DNA from: Gentiana macrophylla
Lineage: Eukaryota; Streptophyta; Magnoliopsida; Gentianales; Gentianaceae
DNA: 64,000 nucleotides
Assembly: GCA_026214975.1 (NCBI GenBank)
Contig: CM047810.1
Coordinates: 37,249,318-37,313,317, forward strand
Reading direction: 5' to 3'
In this document: piece by piece, positions 33,097 to 45,659 of the stretch
How the letters are laid out: every line of letters begins with the position of its first letter
Numbering within the stretch: the first letter of the stretch is position 1
The notes under the pieces: model-generated
Seen by the model: only the letters and a program-made list of their open reading frames with translations
Databases searched by the model: none
Told to the model about the DNA's origin: nothing
Made by a program: the position numbers and the translations under genes

Positions 33097-33138
33097 TTGT
33101 CAAACCAGCTTTGATAGAAGCATGACACATTAGAACAT

Positions 33139-34921
33139 TGATGACGTGGTCAATCAGGTTAAAATATACTCGACCACCATAAACCAGTACTAGCAAGAGG
33201 ACTAGGCCCATCGTAGTATAGCTATAGTGAATCAAGGTCGATCCCACAGGGAACCAATTGTGGATCATCTTATATACAAACAATTAATTAAACATGTCAA
33301 GGACATAGAGGCGGTCTACGACCAACATAAAACAAGAAAAGTAAAGACACGACTCGACACAACGTAATTAACCTCCCCAATTATAGTCTTTATCGTTTGG
33401 ACCTAGATAATTTATATAATAAACTGAACTTATTAACTGTCAATCCGTTTGTATCTTATTTTAGATTGGCTACGGGAGTCATCCTCTTTAACTTGACTTA
33501 GCACCGGTTAGGTCACTAGATCACTGTGATATTGTTACGTGACTTCGCGCGCTTTGGGTGCTCTCATCTCATATAACTCACACGCTACGACTCTAAGGAT
33601 GCCGATATTAACCGTATTCCTCACCAGGCAACATTCCTATGGTTAGCGCACTTTCTAAGTGATCGTGATCGTCTGTCCCATTAACATTCACTTTTTAGGT
33701 CTCCTGTTAATCTACGATTTACGTATAACTAGATGTGCACAATTCCCTAATCTGTAAGCAGATCTAGATCTCATTTGAAAGTCCCGGAAGATCAATTCAT
33801 GAGCCGACCCAGAGCCCTATATTGGTATTTTCTACTCATACGCTAATTAAAGCAGGCGAGCAACGTAGCCGTAGCCATACCTAATGAGGTGATAAATTCT
33901 ATTAAGTTAACCTAACCATAAAGACATGGCTATCTAACGGATGAAAACAGGGGCTCGGTCGACCGAATGATAGGGCTCGGTCGACCGAGTGAACTCATTC
34001 GTCACCCGAATCGATTCGCCCCCCAGATTACATCCCCGAACGTATCTCTCGGCGTTTCATCATACGTAACGGATTAAACAAGAATTGTAAAGAATTCATA
34101 TAAACTAACATGATATACACATTAATTAAACAATGCAGATTCATGGATAGAAACTAAGTATATGACGTAGGTTATGGGATCCTCATAGACAAGGCTTCGC
34201 CACATCCATAACGACATAACCTAGATCTACATCATCTAGCTATGAATTAACTAACTCAAACAATAAAGCATAATTGGGAGGGATTAATTACTTAAAAGAA
34301 AGAAACAGAAAATAAAGGCTCACATAATGCAGCCCTTAAATTGCTGGAAACCTTCAATCTAATTATGCTACATTGTATCAAAATATCAAAGTAGAATTGT
34401 ATGGTATTATTGAATGAATATGAATGAATTTACAATTTCTCAAGCCGCTTATATAGGAGTTTCTCGCCGACTTAGGGAGGTTCTAGAAGATAGACTCGAT
34501 AAAACCCTAAAAGTGACCGAACCCTGAGCCTCGGTCGACCGAGTGTGATGGCTCGGTCGACCGAACCTAAAATTTGCCCATTCTACACGTTTTTTTCATC
34601 TGTCTTGCTCCCCACTGCACGCTTGCATGTTGATCCGATTAATCTCTCATTTAATGCTCCGATTTCCTTCCTTCATTATCTTGAGATAATTGATTGAATG
34701 ACATTAATCCTCTCGATTTGTTGTGATCTGCAAAATCAATAATTATCGCACAATAAATCGGCTTTTAATAATGAAAACGGCTAAATACCAAATATCATAT
34801 TAATAATCACTTAACATTAAATAATAAATATAAACATGTGATTTAATATGAAATATACATTATTAATCTCGATTTAAGGTCAACGTTGATGACTTTCACG
34901 GGTATAATTTGACCGTCATCA
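33139..34921 (-). repeat. 3' LTR of LARD A
   Basis: 1783 bp. It includes paired TCGGTCGACCGA boxes (about 33955-33990 and 34530-34565) and a U5 block GATCGACCTTGATTC shared with other LTRs in the window. Confidence 0.95.
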
Positions 34922-34936
34922 ACTACCCCCCACTTA
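34922..34936 (-). promoter_or_regulatory. Polypurine tract of LARD A
   Basis: On the minus strand AAGTGGGGGGTAGT immediately precedes the 3' LTR. LARD B has AAAGTGGGAGTAGT at the same place. Confidence 0.9.
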
Positions 34937-37900
34937 GACTTTGATCGTCCCGAACAAAGCATCAATAAGTCATTCCCCAAGACGACATTTTCTATGGTCA
35001 AATCATACTTACACAAGAAGCTCAAGTCAACTCATACTAGTCATGCTCATAAGATATCCATTATCCACTACTGACTATGAATCGAAGTGATGTGTGCATG
35101 TGCATTTAGTTTTATATATTCGGGGCAAGATTAGAGTTTAAGCGGACTTCAAATCTCAACCTACCAACCTCAAAAGATTCATATTTCTCAAGCCTTTAAA
35201 TTTTTGAAGCACTAGAGCAATAAGCAAGAGCGTATCTATAGGGTTTTGGACTTGGAGACCGAGTACTACTCAAAGCCTCTTAAAGAGTTGAATATTTTTC
35301 ATATCTTCATATTTTTCAAATACTATTAATCTCAAGGAAGAAAACTTTTAGAGTATCCCCATCTTAGATCATGTATAGCATCGAATATTACCACAAGCGC
35401 TGGGGCTACTTTGGTAATGTTACTACAAGCCCAAGTGTTTTAACGCATTGTCAAACACAGTACGTCTCAAGCTTATTACTCCGCTTTAATGGCTAAAATA
35501 TAAGAATGCATCAGCAGATAGATATTGATACTAAGTTCACATAACCAATCATCTATGCAATGTACACATAATTTCTTCAGTTATTATGATTTGCGCGGTA
35601 TACTCGATTCACAGATTGAGTAATTGAATAATAAATAACTACTCGCAAAAACCAGCATGAATATCCTTAAATTTACTTAACATAAGTATAAAATGATCAC
35701 GTACTCATGCAACTTGGTTTATTTCCTATCAATTCTTAGCTAGGAACTCACAATTCTAAGGGTACGAGATACCTAATATGGTATTTATTCAATGTTTTCA
35801 ATTTTGTGCCATTTCATTCAATTTTCAATTATAACATAACATGGCTAAGTATCCTACCCCCCACTTAAACATGGCATTGTCCTCAATGACAAAAATAAAT
35901 GAGAATTTAAGAAAAAGACTTAGCTCTGGAAACGGCTCTCAAGTAAAGGAACAATATCGGAGTAAATGTCAGCATGTTATGGAGAAGCAAGTGAAAACCT
36001 GTATAAGCAGACAAACTCCACGAAACCGTTAATAACACCATGTCTATGGAAGTTCTAAAATAATGTGGCAGTAAAGAGGTATAAATACCTAAAAACAGTT
36101 TAAGCCACTTTATTTTATACAACCAATGACAAGGGAAACCAAAAAGAAAAATATTAAATAGAAAGAAAAATAAACAAGCAACTAGAGATGGTGGTCTTCA
36201 TCGATAGCCTCCACCGCCTAAATATTCTTAAATCCGAGTGAGAAGACAAAGATCAAAAGCATAACCCCATGTGGGAAAACACGAGGTGGACTGGCTCACT
36301 ATGTATTCATTCCAAAGATAAAAGAGAAACTTGGTAAGGTATAAATGATTCAATGCCACCTATTGACTAAAGATAAAATCAAATACTTAACGGAAACTTC
36401 TCGCTTGCATTGGATATCAACAACTTAGGGATACGTAGCTACTCCTAAAATTACTAATAACCCAATGTATCACGTAAAAGTCATAACCGTCATCAACAAG
36501 GTCGGATCGGTGTGATAGTTCGTAACAAACCGATCATCTAGAAATGCCGGAATAGACGGAAAAAATGTGAAATTTAAAACTTCCGGTAGAAAGATAAGTT
36601 GTACTTTGATCGAACCAAAAACCTTTAAAATCTAGCTAGGGTCAGAGCTACATTTACCCCAACTAGGATCATGAAAATCAAAATGATAAAAGATAATCAT
36701 TAACGCTTAGCAATATTTCAAATTCCGCAACACATAGGTATTGTGTAAACAAAATGGAGGTTGAGAGTATGATGGGTTTAGAAAAAGATACACATAAGGT
36801 CAAAGAAAGATAAAGGGTGGGTAAGAAATTGTGTTTATGGGTGGGTTGAAAATGGTTAAGGCATTGAGATTGGGTGGGAGAGTGAAACAGATGGAAAGAA
36901 AGAGAGACGATGAAAGAATGGTTAGAAATGTGAACTTCCGGGGCAGATTGGTGAGAGGATCGAAAAGTTTGAAGGTGAAAAAGTGTAAAGGGAAAGATAA
37001 GGATAATTGCAGAATGAATTGCACATCACTTTGGATTTTCACTTGGATCACCATTCTAAAAGATTTTGGAAGTTGACCAAAATTGTTCTTGTTCGCACCA
37101 ATCATTCTCTGTTACATTTTCAATAATTCTCAAGCTCTCTTAATGCTTCCATCTTAAGATTGATTGCTAAATTTCCTTTTCTTTAGCAATTTCTTGACTC
37201 TCCTACGGAACTCTATTTCACGTGGCCTATATTGAGTAAAAAAGTTTTGCACATCCTTAGCCCAATGGCCATCGGAACACGGCAAAATAAAAAACCTCAA
37301 CATATGTCATGTTACTCTTATTGGACTCAAAGGAAGAAAAACCTAAAATCCTAAAAAGAAATCCTAAGGGTTTTAAAGAAGTAGTTCTGAGTTTAAAGTC
37401 CTCAGCTCGACTTTCCAAAGGTTATCCTTGTCAGTCATTATTCTTGGATCACGAGACTTTGACCCTTCGAGCACTATAAGAGGTGGGCTTTTTGCTTTTG
37501 CGGATTAATATCCTTCCCTTGGTTGTGAGACCTAGGAAACGACATTTATCCATACCATTTATCCAAAGCTCTTACCTCGGCTCTCGTTTTAAGAATTAGT
37601 GAATTCTAAGAAACTCGGCTAAAATTATGGTTTTGGCCTTGACAATAAGAAACAATGAATCAAAGTACTCCGAATAAGGTCGGTTATGTAGGCAAGCCTA
37701 CGCCGCCTTATTCGTTGGAACATATGTGATGATTCAGGCCAATCCGTCAAGATTAAGCCCGTTTAGCCGAAAGCTTATCGGCTATGCTAAGTCTTGTCGA
37801 ACTGCTGTAACGTACATCACACGTGGAGGGGAGTTGATTGAGCCGAAGCTCGTTTGAACTCGCCCAGCCATGGTTAAACCATTTCCGAACCTATGTACAA

Positions 37901-38923
37901 AGATTCTTCGATTTCTAAATTGTCACCCAAAACGTAATCTCGCTTTTTTGTTTAAGGTGGGTTCACCGAGAAGCCATCACCATAAACATCAACGAAAGCC
38001 GAAGATTGCGTTCTTTCAAAACTCAACGCCTTCTTTAGATTGTGAATGCTTAAACTACACAATTTCTTGCTCCCATGGCCGATGAGAAGCAATTTCATGC
38101 ATAGGACCATGAGATTTAAATGTAACTACGAGGAACTCTTTATTCATCGCTTCCTTCAACTATCGTGCATGTTTCCACACCCTCTAGATGAGATAGATTT
38201 GGGGCGTAACCTTCCACACTAATAAAATTATTCTTACAAACCAACTCCGGGCTAAGATTCTTACTAAGATTCATGTATAGGCTAACTTATGCTCAAAAAC
38301 CAAAAGGTAATAAAACATAAGCAAAAAAAGGGTAGTACCTTGCCTTCAACATTGTACCACGAAGAATTTAAGCCTTTAAAATTTTTCGAGCCATCTTGGT
38401 GCTTTAAAGGTATTTCTTCCATTTATTTTCCCATCTTAGATTCGTAGCTCCACATGTTTGCCGGGTTATTTTCTCGGCGCCTTACTAAAAATTATCGACT
38501 GTAATATTGCTTCCTGGTTTTCGCAAGCAGAAGAAAACAAAACAAACAGACCGTAGATCGATTTTAACATGGTTTCCCATGTCGCTATCGACTCTACGGA
38601 TTAAACATACGGGATAAACAGACACGCCGAAATTCCGACTCAAAACACAAATCGAAACCGTAAAAGCGTAATCGTAACAAGAACAAAACAAAACAAAACC
38701 AAACAAAACAAAATTTAAACTCTCGGTCGACCGAATGAAGTCTCTCGGTCGAATCGAATAAATTTTTATTATTATTATTATTTTTTTTTAAATTTTTTTT
38801 TATTTTAAGAATCTGGAATTTTCAGAATGAGCAAACAACCGGAGGACTCAAAAACGTAAAACAGACTAAAACGTAAAACTCGACATGAATAAAAATTATT
38901 TATATATAAAATTGACCGTTGGT
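34937..38923 (-). other. Non-coding interior of LARD A
   Basis: No conserved retroelement domain. Two short frames recur in LARD B: a sense frame starting MIGANKNN (37105-36800 here, 101 codons) and an antisense frame containing KVGSPRSHHHKHQRKPKIA (37870-38085 here). Just before the sense frame is a decayed Arg/Glu-rich stretch that may be the remnant of a structural protein. Paired TCGGTCGACCGA-like boxes lie near 38721-38755. Confidence 0.55.
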
Positions 38924-38940
38924 TCCCGGCAACGGCGCCA
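38924..38940 (-). promoter_or_regulatory. Primer binding site of LARD A
   Basis: TGGCGCCGTTGCCGGGA on the minus strand, six bases (AGTTTT) after the 5' LTR. Confidence 0.95.
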
Positions 38941-38946
38941 AAAACT

Positions 38947-40732
38947 TGATGACGTGGTCAATCAGTTAAAATATACTCGACCACCATAAAAACCAAGATT
39001 AGCAAGAGGACTAGGCCCATCGTAGTATAGCTATAGTGAATCAAGGTCGATCCCACGAGGAACCAATTGTGGATCATCTTATATACAAACAATTAATTAA
39101 ACATGTCAAGGACATAGAGACGGTCCACGACCAACATAAAACAAGAAAAGTAAAGACACGACTCGACACAACGTAATTAACCTCCCCAATTATAGTCTTT
39201 ATCGCTTGGACCTAGATAATTTATATAATAAATCGAACTTATTAATCGTCAATCCGTTTGTATCTTATTTTAGATTGGCTACGGGAGTCATCCTCTTTAA
39301 CTTGACTTAGCACCGGTTAGGTCACTAGATCATCGTGATATTGTTACGTGACTTTCGCTTTTGGTGCCTCCATCTCATATAACTCACACGCTATTTACTC
39401 TAAGGATGCCGATATTAACCGTATTCCTCACTGAGGCAACATTCCTATGGTTAAAGCGATTTCCTAAGTGATCGATCGTCTCTCGTCCCATTAACATTCA
39501 CTTTTAGGTCTCCTGTTAATCTACGATTTACGATAACTAGATGTGCACAATTCCCTAATACGTAAGCAGATCTAGATCTCATTTGAAAGTCCCGGAAGAT
39601 CAATTCATGAGCCGACCTAGGAGCCCTATATTGGTATTTTCTACTCATACGCTAATTAAAACAGACGAGCAACGTAGCCGTAGCCATACCTACTGAGGTG
39701 ATAAATTCTATTAAGTTAACCTAACCATAAAGACATGGCTATCTAACGGATGAAAACAGGGCTCGGTCGACCGAATGATAGGGCTCGGTCGACCGAGTGA
39801 ACTCATTCGGTCACCCGAATCGATTCGTCCCCAGATTACATCCCTGAACGTATCTCTCAGCGTTTCATCATACAGAACGGATTAAACAGTAATTCGTAAA
39901 GAATTCATATAAACTAACATAGATACACATTAATTAAACAATGCAGATTCATGGATAGAAACTAAGTATATGACGTAGGTTATGGGATCCTCATAGACAA
40001 GGCTTCGCCACATCCATAACGACATAACCTAGATCTACATCATCTAGCTATGAATTAACTAACTCAAACAATAAAGCATAATTGGGAGGGATTAATTACT
40101 TAAAAGAAAGAAACAGAAAATAAAGGCTCACATAATGCAGCCCTTAAATTGCTGGAAACCTTCAATCTAATTATGCTACATTGTATCAAAATATCAAAGT
40201 AGAATTGTATGGTATTATTGAATGAATATGAATGAATTTACAATTTCTCGAAGCTGCTGCTTATATAGGAGTTTCTGCCGACTTAGGGAGGTTCTAGAAG
40301 ATAGACTCGATAAAACCCTAAAAGTGACCGAACCCTGAGCCTCGGTCGACCGAGTGTGATGGCTCGGTCGACCGAACCTAAAATTTGCCCATTCTACACG
40401 TTTTTTCATCCTGCCTTGCTCCCCACCGCACGCTTGCATGTTGATCCGATTAATCTCTCATTTAATGCTCCGATTTCCTTCCTTCATTATCTTGAGATAA
40501 TTGATTGAATGACATTAATCCTCTCGATTTGTTGTGATCTGCAAAATCAATAATTATCGCACAATAAATCGGCTTTTAATAATGAAAACGGCTAAATACC
40601 AAATATCATATTAATAATCACTTAACATTAAATAATAAATATAAACATGTGATTTAATATGAAATATACATTATTAATCTCGATTTAAGGTCAACGTTGA
40701 TGACTTTCACGGGTATAATTTGACCGTCATCA
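38947..40732 (-). repeat. 5' LTR of LARD A
   Basis: 1786 bp, nearly identical to 33139-34921. The differences cluster at CTG/CAG positions (see findings). Confidence 0.95.
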
Positions 40733-41294
40733 AACATTGGATTATATAGGTTTATTCTAGAGTTTGATTATTGTATAAGTTCAATTAAACAAGCACTGCA
40801 ATATAAATCTGATAGGTCTTCTCAGAGCTATATTTTTATAATTTGGTTGTGATAAGAGGACTAGATTAGAAGAGATCAAGGCTGAGGGACATGACTTAGT
40901 GGTGAAGGTTGAAGATCATAAGACTGAGGTTTATACTAAGATTTAAGTCGATGTCATAAAGTTATCTTCAAGTAAGTCAGTGATGGCTTGAAATAACTTT
41001 ATGAGGCTTGTATATCATGTGATGAAAAAAGATAAAATATGTAGTCTCTGATCTCAATATACAAAGATCGGAGAAAGAAAGTTAGGATCTAAAGAAACAA
41101 AAGATCATGTCTGAAAGGAAAATATTCAGATTCAAAGAATCAGATCCGAGCTACACTCAGATTCAAATATGAAAAATTGATCAAAATCAGTGTATCAAAG
41201 CTGAAGATAAGTTGTGTTGATCAAGTCTCAAGAAAGTACAGAAAAGACAAAAGCAGCACAACAGTCAAAGTTTGACAAAACGGACAAAGAAATA

Positions 41295-41565
41295 CTCCCT
41301 CTGTCGCATTTTATTTGTCCATGTTCCCTTTTTGGTTTGTCCCGAAATAAGTGTCCACTTTGTGCATTTATTGTCAAAAAAATTCAACTCCCTTCCCTCT
41401 TTACAATATTTACAATAAAAGTGTGTATCATTAAATGCTCCAACAACTACTTAAAGGGCATAAATGTAAAATATAGGATCAAATAATGTGATTCAAACTA
41501 TTAACTACATTTTTCTTAATCTGTGTGAAAAGTTAAACGGGACAAATAAAATGGGACAGATGGAA
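41295..41565. mobile_element. Stowaway MITE
   Basis: 271 bp with CTCCCTCTGTCGC at the left and the imperfect inverse GGGACAGATGGAA at the right, bounded by TA on both sides (41293-41294 and 41566-41567). This is the Tc1/mariner-type Stowaway signature. It sits in the sirevirus LTR. Confidence 0.95.
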
Positions 41566-42110
41566 TAGTAAATTAAATGGATACATGTCCGTATCAAGTC
41601 AGGAATCTTTATCACAACAACGTTTACATTTCTGAAAAATCAAACGACTATATCCCAAGCAAATTCAAATTATTATAAAGAGATACAATTGTCAAATGTC
41701 AAGCTACATTTAGTCAATCAGATGTGAAGATTCAGTCTTGAAAGAGCCAAATGAAAAGAGTTGATCCAATATATTTCTTGCCTATAAATAGAAGTCTTGG
41801 ACGCATTTTGCAAACAACTCTTGTATAAGCTATAACGTTAAGAATCAAGCACTCATTGAACCAATGAGGAATATATTGAGATTCAAATACTTAAATTTGT
41901 ATCTAGGAAATTAAAGAAGTTGAAAACACTCAAGCTACAAAGATCAATAAAGTAGCAATTATTGAATTTAATTCACCAAATTTAGAAGCTACAAAGTCTT
42001 ATCCAGAATCTACTCAACACATGAATCAGCTTGAAGATTCACCTCTTAGTTCAACTTGACTATTCAATAAGGAATTTAACCTATGAAGCTATTTATACAG
42101 TCAAGTATAG

Positions 42111-42292
42111 AAGTTCAGTGAAGCATCTGCTGGGTGTGAAGGACCGACGAAGCTGAAGTTCAGTGAAGCATCTGCTGGGTGTGAAGGACCGACGAAGCTG
42201 AAGTTCAGTGAAGCATCTGCTGGGTGTGAAGGACCAAGGCAACTGAAGTTCAGTGAAGCGTCGGCTGGGTGTGAAGGACTGAGGCATCTAAA
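42111..42292 (+). repeat. 45-bp tandem repeat in the sirevirus LTR, four copies
   Basis: Unit AGTTCAGTGAAGCATCTGCT then GGGTGTGAAGGACCGACGAAGCTGA. The third and fourth copies are diverged. As 45 is a multiple of three, the minus strand stays open (SFTPSRCFTELQLRR repeats), but there is no gene. Confidence 0.9.
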
Positions 42293-42653
42293 GCAGTGAG
42301 AGCTGTGAAGGAGTTGTATGTGATAGATGTTGAAGATTACTTTGAAGGAACAACATGGCTGGATCAGTGAAGAAACTTGGAGAAGTTGTCAAAGACTGAT
42401 AACTCAGATTGTGAAGCATATATTGGGTGTCAATGACAATCATAAACTTTTGTAAAGGAGTCTATGTACAATAGTGAATTCCTCTTACATCACAGATGAA
42501 GCGGTGACCAATGGATCACTCCATCCTAAACATAGATAACAATCTATATGTCATTTACATTCAGGCACTTTACATTCCTGCATTTACTTTCTGCAATTTA
42601 CATTCAGCACTGCATTTCTCTGATTGATAATTGCATAACCTTGAAATTAGTAG

Positions 42654-43841
42654 CAATGATCATTGGTGCACCATTCCACCAGACATTGAAAAGGTTGTTG
42701 TCCAGTCTTATAGCAATTTATTCAGGGGAGAATATACAATAGACAATCAAGCTCTTGCAGATTTGCTCCAGTTCATCCCTACTCTTAATAATGATGATAT
42801 GAATGTTTGATCTCACCAGAGAGGTCACCATGGAAGATGTTAAAAATGCAGTTTTTGATTTGGATCCTAATAGTGCAACAGGTCTGGATGGCTTTTCTGG
42901 AACTTTTATAGAAGCAGTTGGGATATCATTAATCAAGATGTCTTGAAGGCTACCGAAAACTTCTTTGCTGGCGCTTATATTCCTCAGGACATTCTCCTGG
43001 ATACTCTCAAAATGACTGGTGGTTCCATCCACTTATCTAAATGTGATTAGTACAAGCTTAACACAAATGGATCTTCCTTTGGTAATCATGGCATTGCTGG
43101 TTTTATTATCAGAGATTTTACTGGGCACATTATGGCTTCTGGTTGTGAAGCATATGATGTGGAAACCAATATGTATACTGAAATTCATTCTCTTTTATCA
43201 TGTTCCTTGGATATATACAACTGACAATGCACAGATTACTACTCTTCTTGTTCAGCAGCACTTCATCTTGAGACATATTTTTAGGGAAGCTAATTCCCCT
43301 GCTGATTACCTAACTAAATTGGCTAGGACTACACAGAGTTCTCAATTTTTCAAAGGTCCAAAAATCCCAGGTAGTTTGGGACATCTTGTCAAGAGAGATA
43401 CCCTCCAGCTGCCTATTATCAAAAAGTTTCAATGACTGGCACTCTTCTGCATGGCATTCACAACTTGGACGCACACCCTTCATTTTTATGAGGGGTGCAA
43501 GCAGGTTGTATATTTTCTTGTTGTTTTTCTTGAATTTTATATTGTTCAACGTGTTAATGCAGGTCCTCGATTGTTAAAGGGCTTTATGGACCTTTCATTA
43601 AACTCAAACACACATCTGGAACAGCACTAGAAGAATTTGGATCATTTCTTGGTACCTGCTACTGCAATCCCCTGCTTCTTCTCATTGCTGATACCCAACT
43701 GAATAGGGACCTTCACTTTGGCATACTTCACATGATGATATTTCTTCTAGGCTGTGCTAAATGGCTTTAGTTTTTTCTCCCTAGTTCTGTCTGGTTTTGT
43801 TTTCATTGTAACTAGGGTAGTTTCATTGTATTGATCAAGCC
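42654..43841 (+). pseudogene. L1-type LINE remnant: RT start joined to RNase H, then 3' tail
   Basis: From about 42690 the plus strand reads VVQSYSNLFRGEYTIDNQ, then DVKNAVFDLDPNSATGLDGF, the start of the plant L1 reverse transcriptase. Near 43010 it jumps to an RNase H domain (KLNTNGSSFGNHGIAGFIIR, then HIFREANSPADYLTKLA near 43275), skipping the RT catalytic core. A stop follows at 43435. The remaining 400 bp is presumably LINE 3' sequence and shows nothing coding. Confidence 0.75.
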
Positions 43842-45504
43842 TGATGGTCCCTTGAAAAGGCTTTGGTTATGTTTAGAGGGGGTGAATAAACTTAACACTT
43901 CAACTTTTTTGGAGTTAAGACAGACTCAGTAGGTCAATAGTCTGCTGACTTGAACAGTCTGCTGACTATTAGGTCTAGTGAATCTGTTGCAGCGGAATAT
44001 ACTTAAGTTAAGCCTTTATACTTGTTGTTAAAAGATGATACTAAGTATTGGATACTTAGAATTGAAATGTGTGTGAAATCAGTAGCTAGTTCAACATGTT
44101 GATATGGATAACATGCAATAAAATAAAGTGCAGAAAGTAAATGCAATAAAGTAAAGTAAGGCAAATTTTAGAGTGGTTCCAGGTGGTGTAATCCTGTCAG
44201 TCCACTCTTCTCCTGTGATGTTGGAGGAAATTCACTAGAGTCTTTTGATGTTGCAATTACTAAAGTCCATGAGCTGTTTGTCCTTGACCAATAACTATGG
44301 CTTCACAAACTGAATACTAAGAATAGGTAGGATTGCTGCTCCTAAGTACTCCACTGGTCCTTGAAGGGTAGGATTGCCTCTTCACCAGCTCCACCGCAAT
44401 AACAACAATTCTTAACACTCAGCAGTGCTTCTTTGTCTTCAGGTTTCTTCTAGAAAAGAAAAGGTTGAATCAAGAAAGTGATTCTGCTTCAGCAAGCTTT
44501 TGATCAGGATGATAAGATCAGCAGCTTAAGATCTCCAAGTGTGGATACTAGATGATACTTGAATGCAATAACACTTGAAGAGAATCCTAGATTAGTATGA
44601 ATGTTCAGTTCATCAAGGTGTGAGGCTCTTGATTCCTAGTAAGTTCGGTGTTGGATTTGATTCCAGGGGTCTTCTATTTATAGGTGAAAATCCTATGCTT
44701 GAATTTGAATTTCAAATCTGACCTTTATAGGATTTTCTGATTATTCCCTGAAATTCCCTCTACTGTACTCCTCTATCAGTGTCCTTCTGACTGACAGGCT
44801 ATCAACCAATGGTTAGTTTCATCTTGATTTGGCTTTGAAATCCTTACAACGTTCCTTCAATCTCCACCATTGATTAACTGACTAATCCAATGCTTGATAT
44901 TCATCCTTATCCATTTAATCTTCCAAAAATAATTCTTGAAACGGATTAATCTGATATGTATATACTCAGCAGATGTTTGGTTCATGAGTCTGCTAATGTA
45001 TATATTTGGTCAGCTGACTTAAGGTTTGATGTGTTCTTGATGAACACTCAGCTGACTGCTTCTCATCTCACTTTTGAGTGTAAAGTTAGAGTACATCATT
45101 TTAATTATAACTAAGTCCCAATCATCACATTTCCTTATATGGAACCTAGACCTTCTATACAAGGTATATGTGACCAGTTTAGGCCATCACATACTTACCT
45201 AAATTCTGATCCCATATCCTTGGCTTTTAAATCTTCATTACTAAGTTTGAACTCTTATCCTTCATTCTTGAGTTTGAACCTTGACCTTGAGTCTTCAATG
45301 AGTCCTAGACACTCTCTCATGAACACCTAACATAGATGAGTCTGTTGAACAAGTCATCCTGACCTTTTTACGATTGCTTGTTTGATCAAACCTATACAAA
45401 GATCAAACTCTAGTAAATTGATACATTCATTCTAGACATCTTTTTGCCTTTGCCCTATAACAGCTAGTCTGGCACTCATCATTAAAACTAAAATATGTCC
45501 AACA
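43842..45504 (-). repeat. 3' LTR of a minus-strand sirevirus-type copia
   Basis: 1663 bp, TGTTGGACATATTTTAG to AAGGGACCATCA on the minus strand (the terminal CCAACA is mutated). A TATA box (CCTATAAATAG, about 44675-44685) and the GTTTAGAGGGGGTGAATAAA block near the 3' end match the LTR ending at 58677. Confidence 0.9.
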
Positions 45505-45518
45505 ATTTCCCCATTTTT
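45505..45518 (-). promoter_or_regulatory. Polypurine tract of the minus-strand sirevirus
   Basis: AAAAATGGGGAAAT directly before the LTR on the minus strand, the typical sirevirus tract. Confidence 0.9.
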
Positions 45519-45659
45519 AGTGATGATGTCAATACCCTCCTTACAGCAAAGCAAAAAGATAAAGACAATAAAAACAAAACAAACTTCATATATTTCATTA
45601 AGGTTCCAAACTTATTCAAACATTATTACAACTAGATTCAACCTAAGATAAAATATGTA

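Larger units (their letters stand above)
33139..40732 (-). mobile_element. LARD A: 7.6-kb non-autonomous LTR element, minus orientation
   Basis: Complete element with LTRs 33139-34921 and 38947-40732 (TGATGACGGTC to CACGTCATCA on minus), a primer site, a polypurine tract and a perfect AACAT duplication (33134-33138 and 40733-40737). The 4.0-kb interior has no recognisable gag or pol. Only short frames exist, two of which are shared with LARD B. The TGGCGCCGTTGCCGGGA primer site is of the Athila/Tat gypsy kind, so movement would rely on such an element. It closely resembles LARD B, which lies 10.2 kb away in the opposite orientation. Confidence 0.95.
32618..42653 (+). repeat. 3' LTR of the plus-strand sirevirus, with three insertions
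   Basis: It starts TGTTCGGAAGTTTAGTTTTG after a purine-rich AAAAAAAGAGAAAT (32604-32617), mirroring the minus-strand relative at 45504. Without the TRIM, LARD A and a Stowaway MITE it is about 1.7 kb. A TATA box (CCTATAAATAGAAG) lies near 41781. The 3' end carries TTACATTCCTGCATTTACTTTCTGCA-type sequence also found in the relatives, then breaks off around 42653 into LINE sequence, so the last 150 bp or so is missing. Confidence 0.7.
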
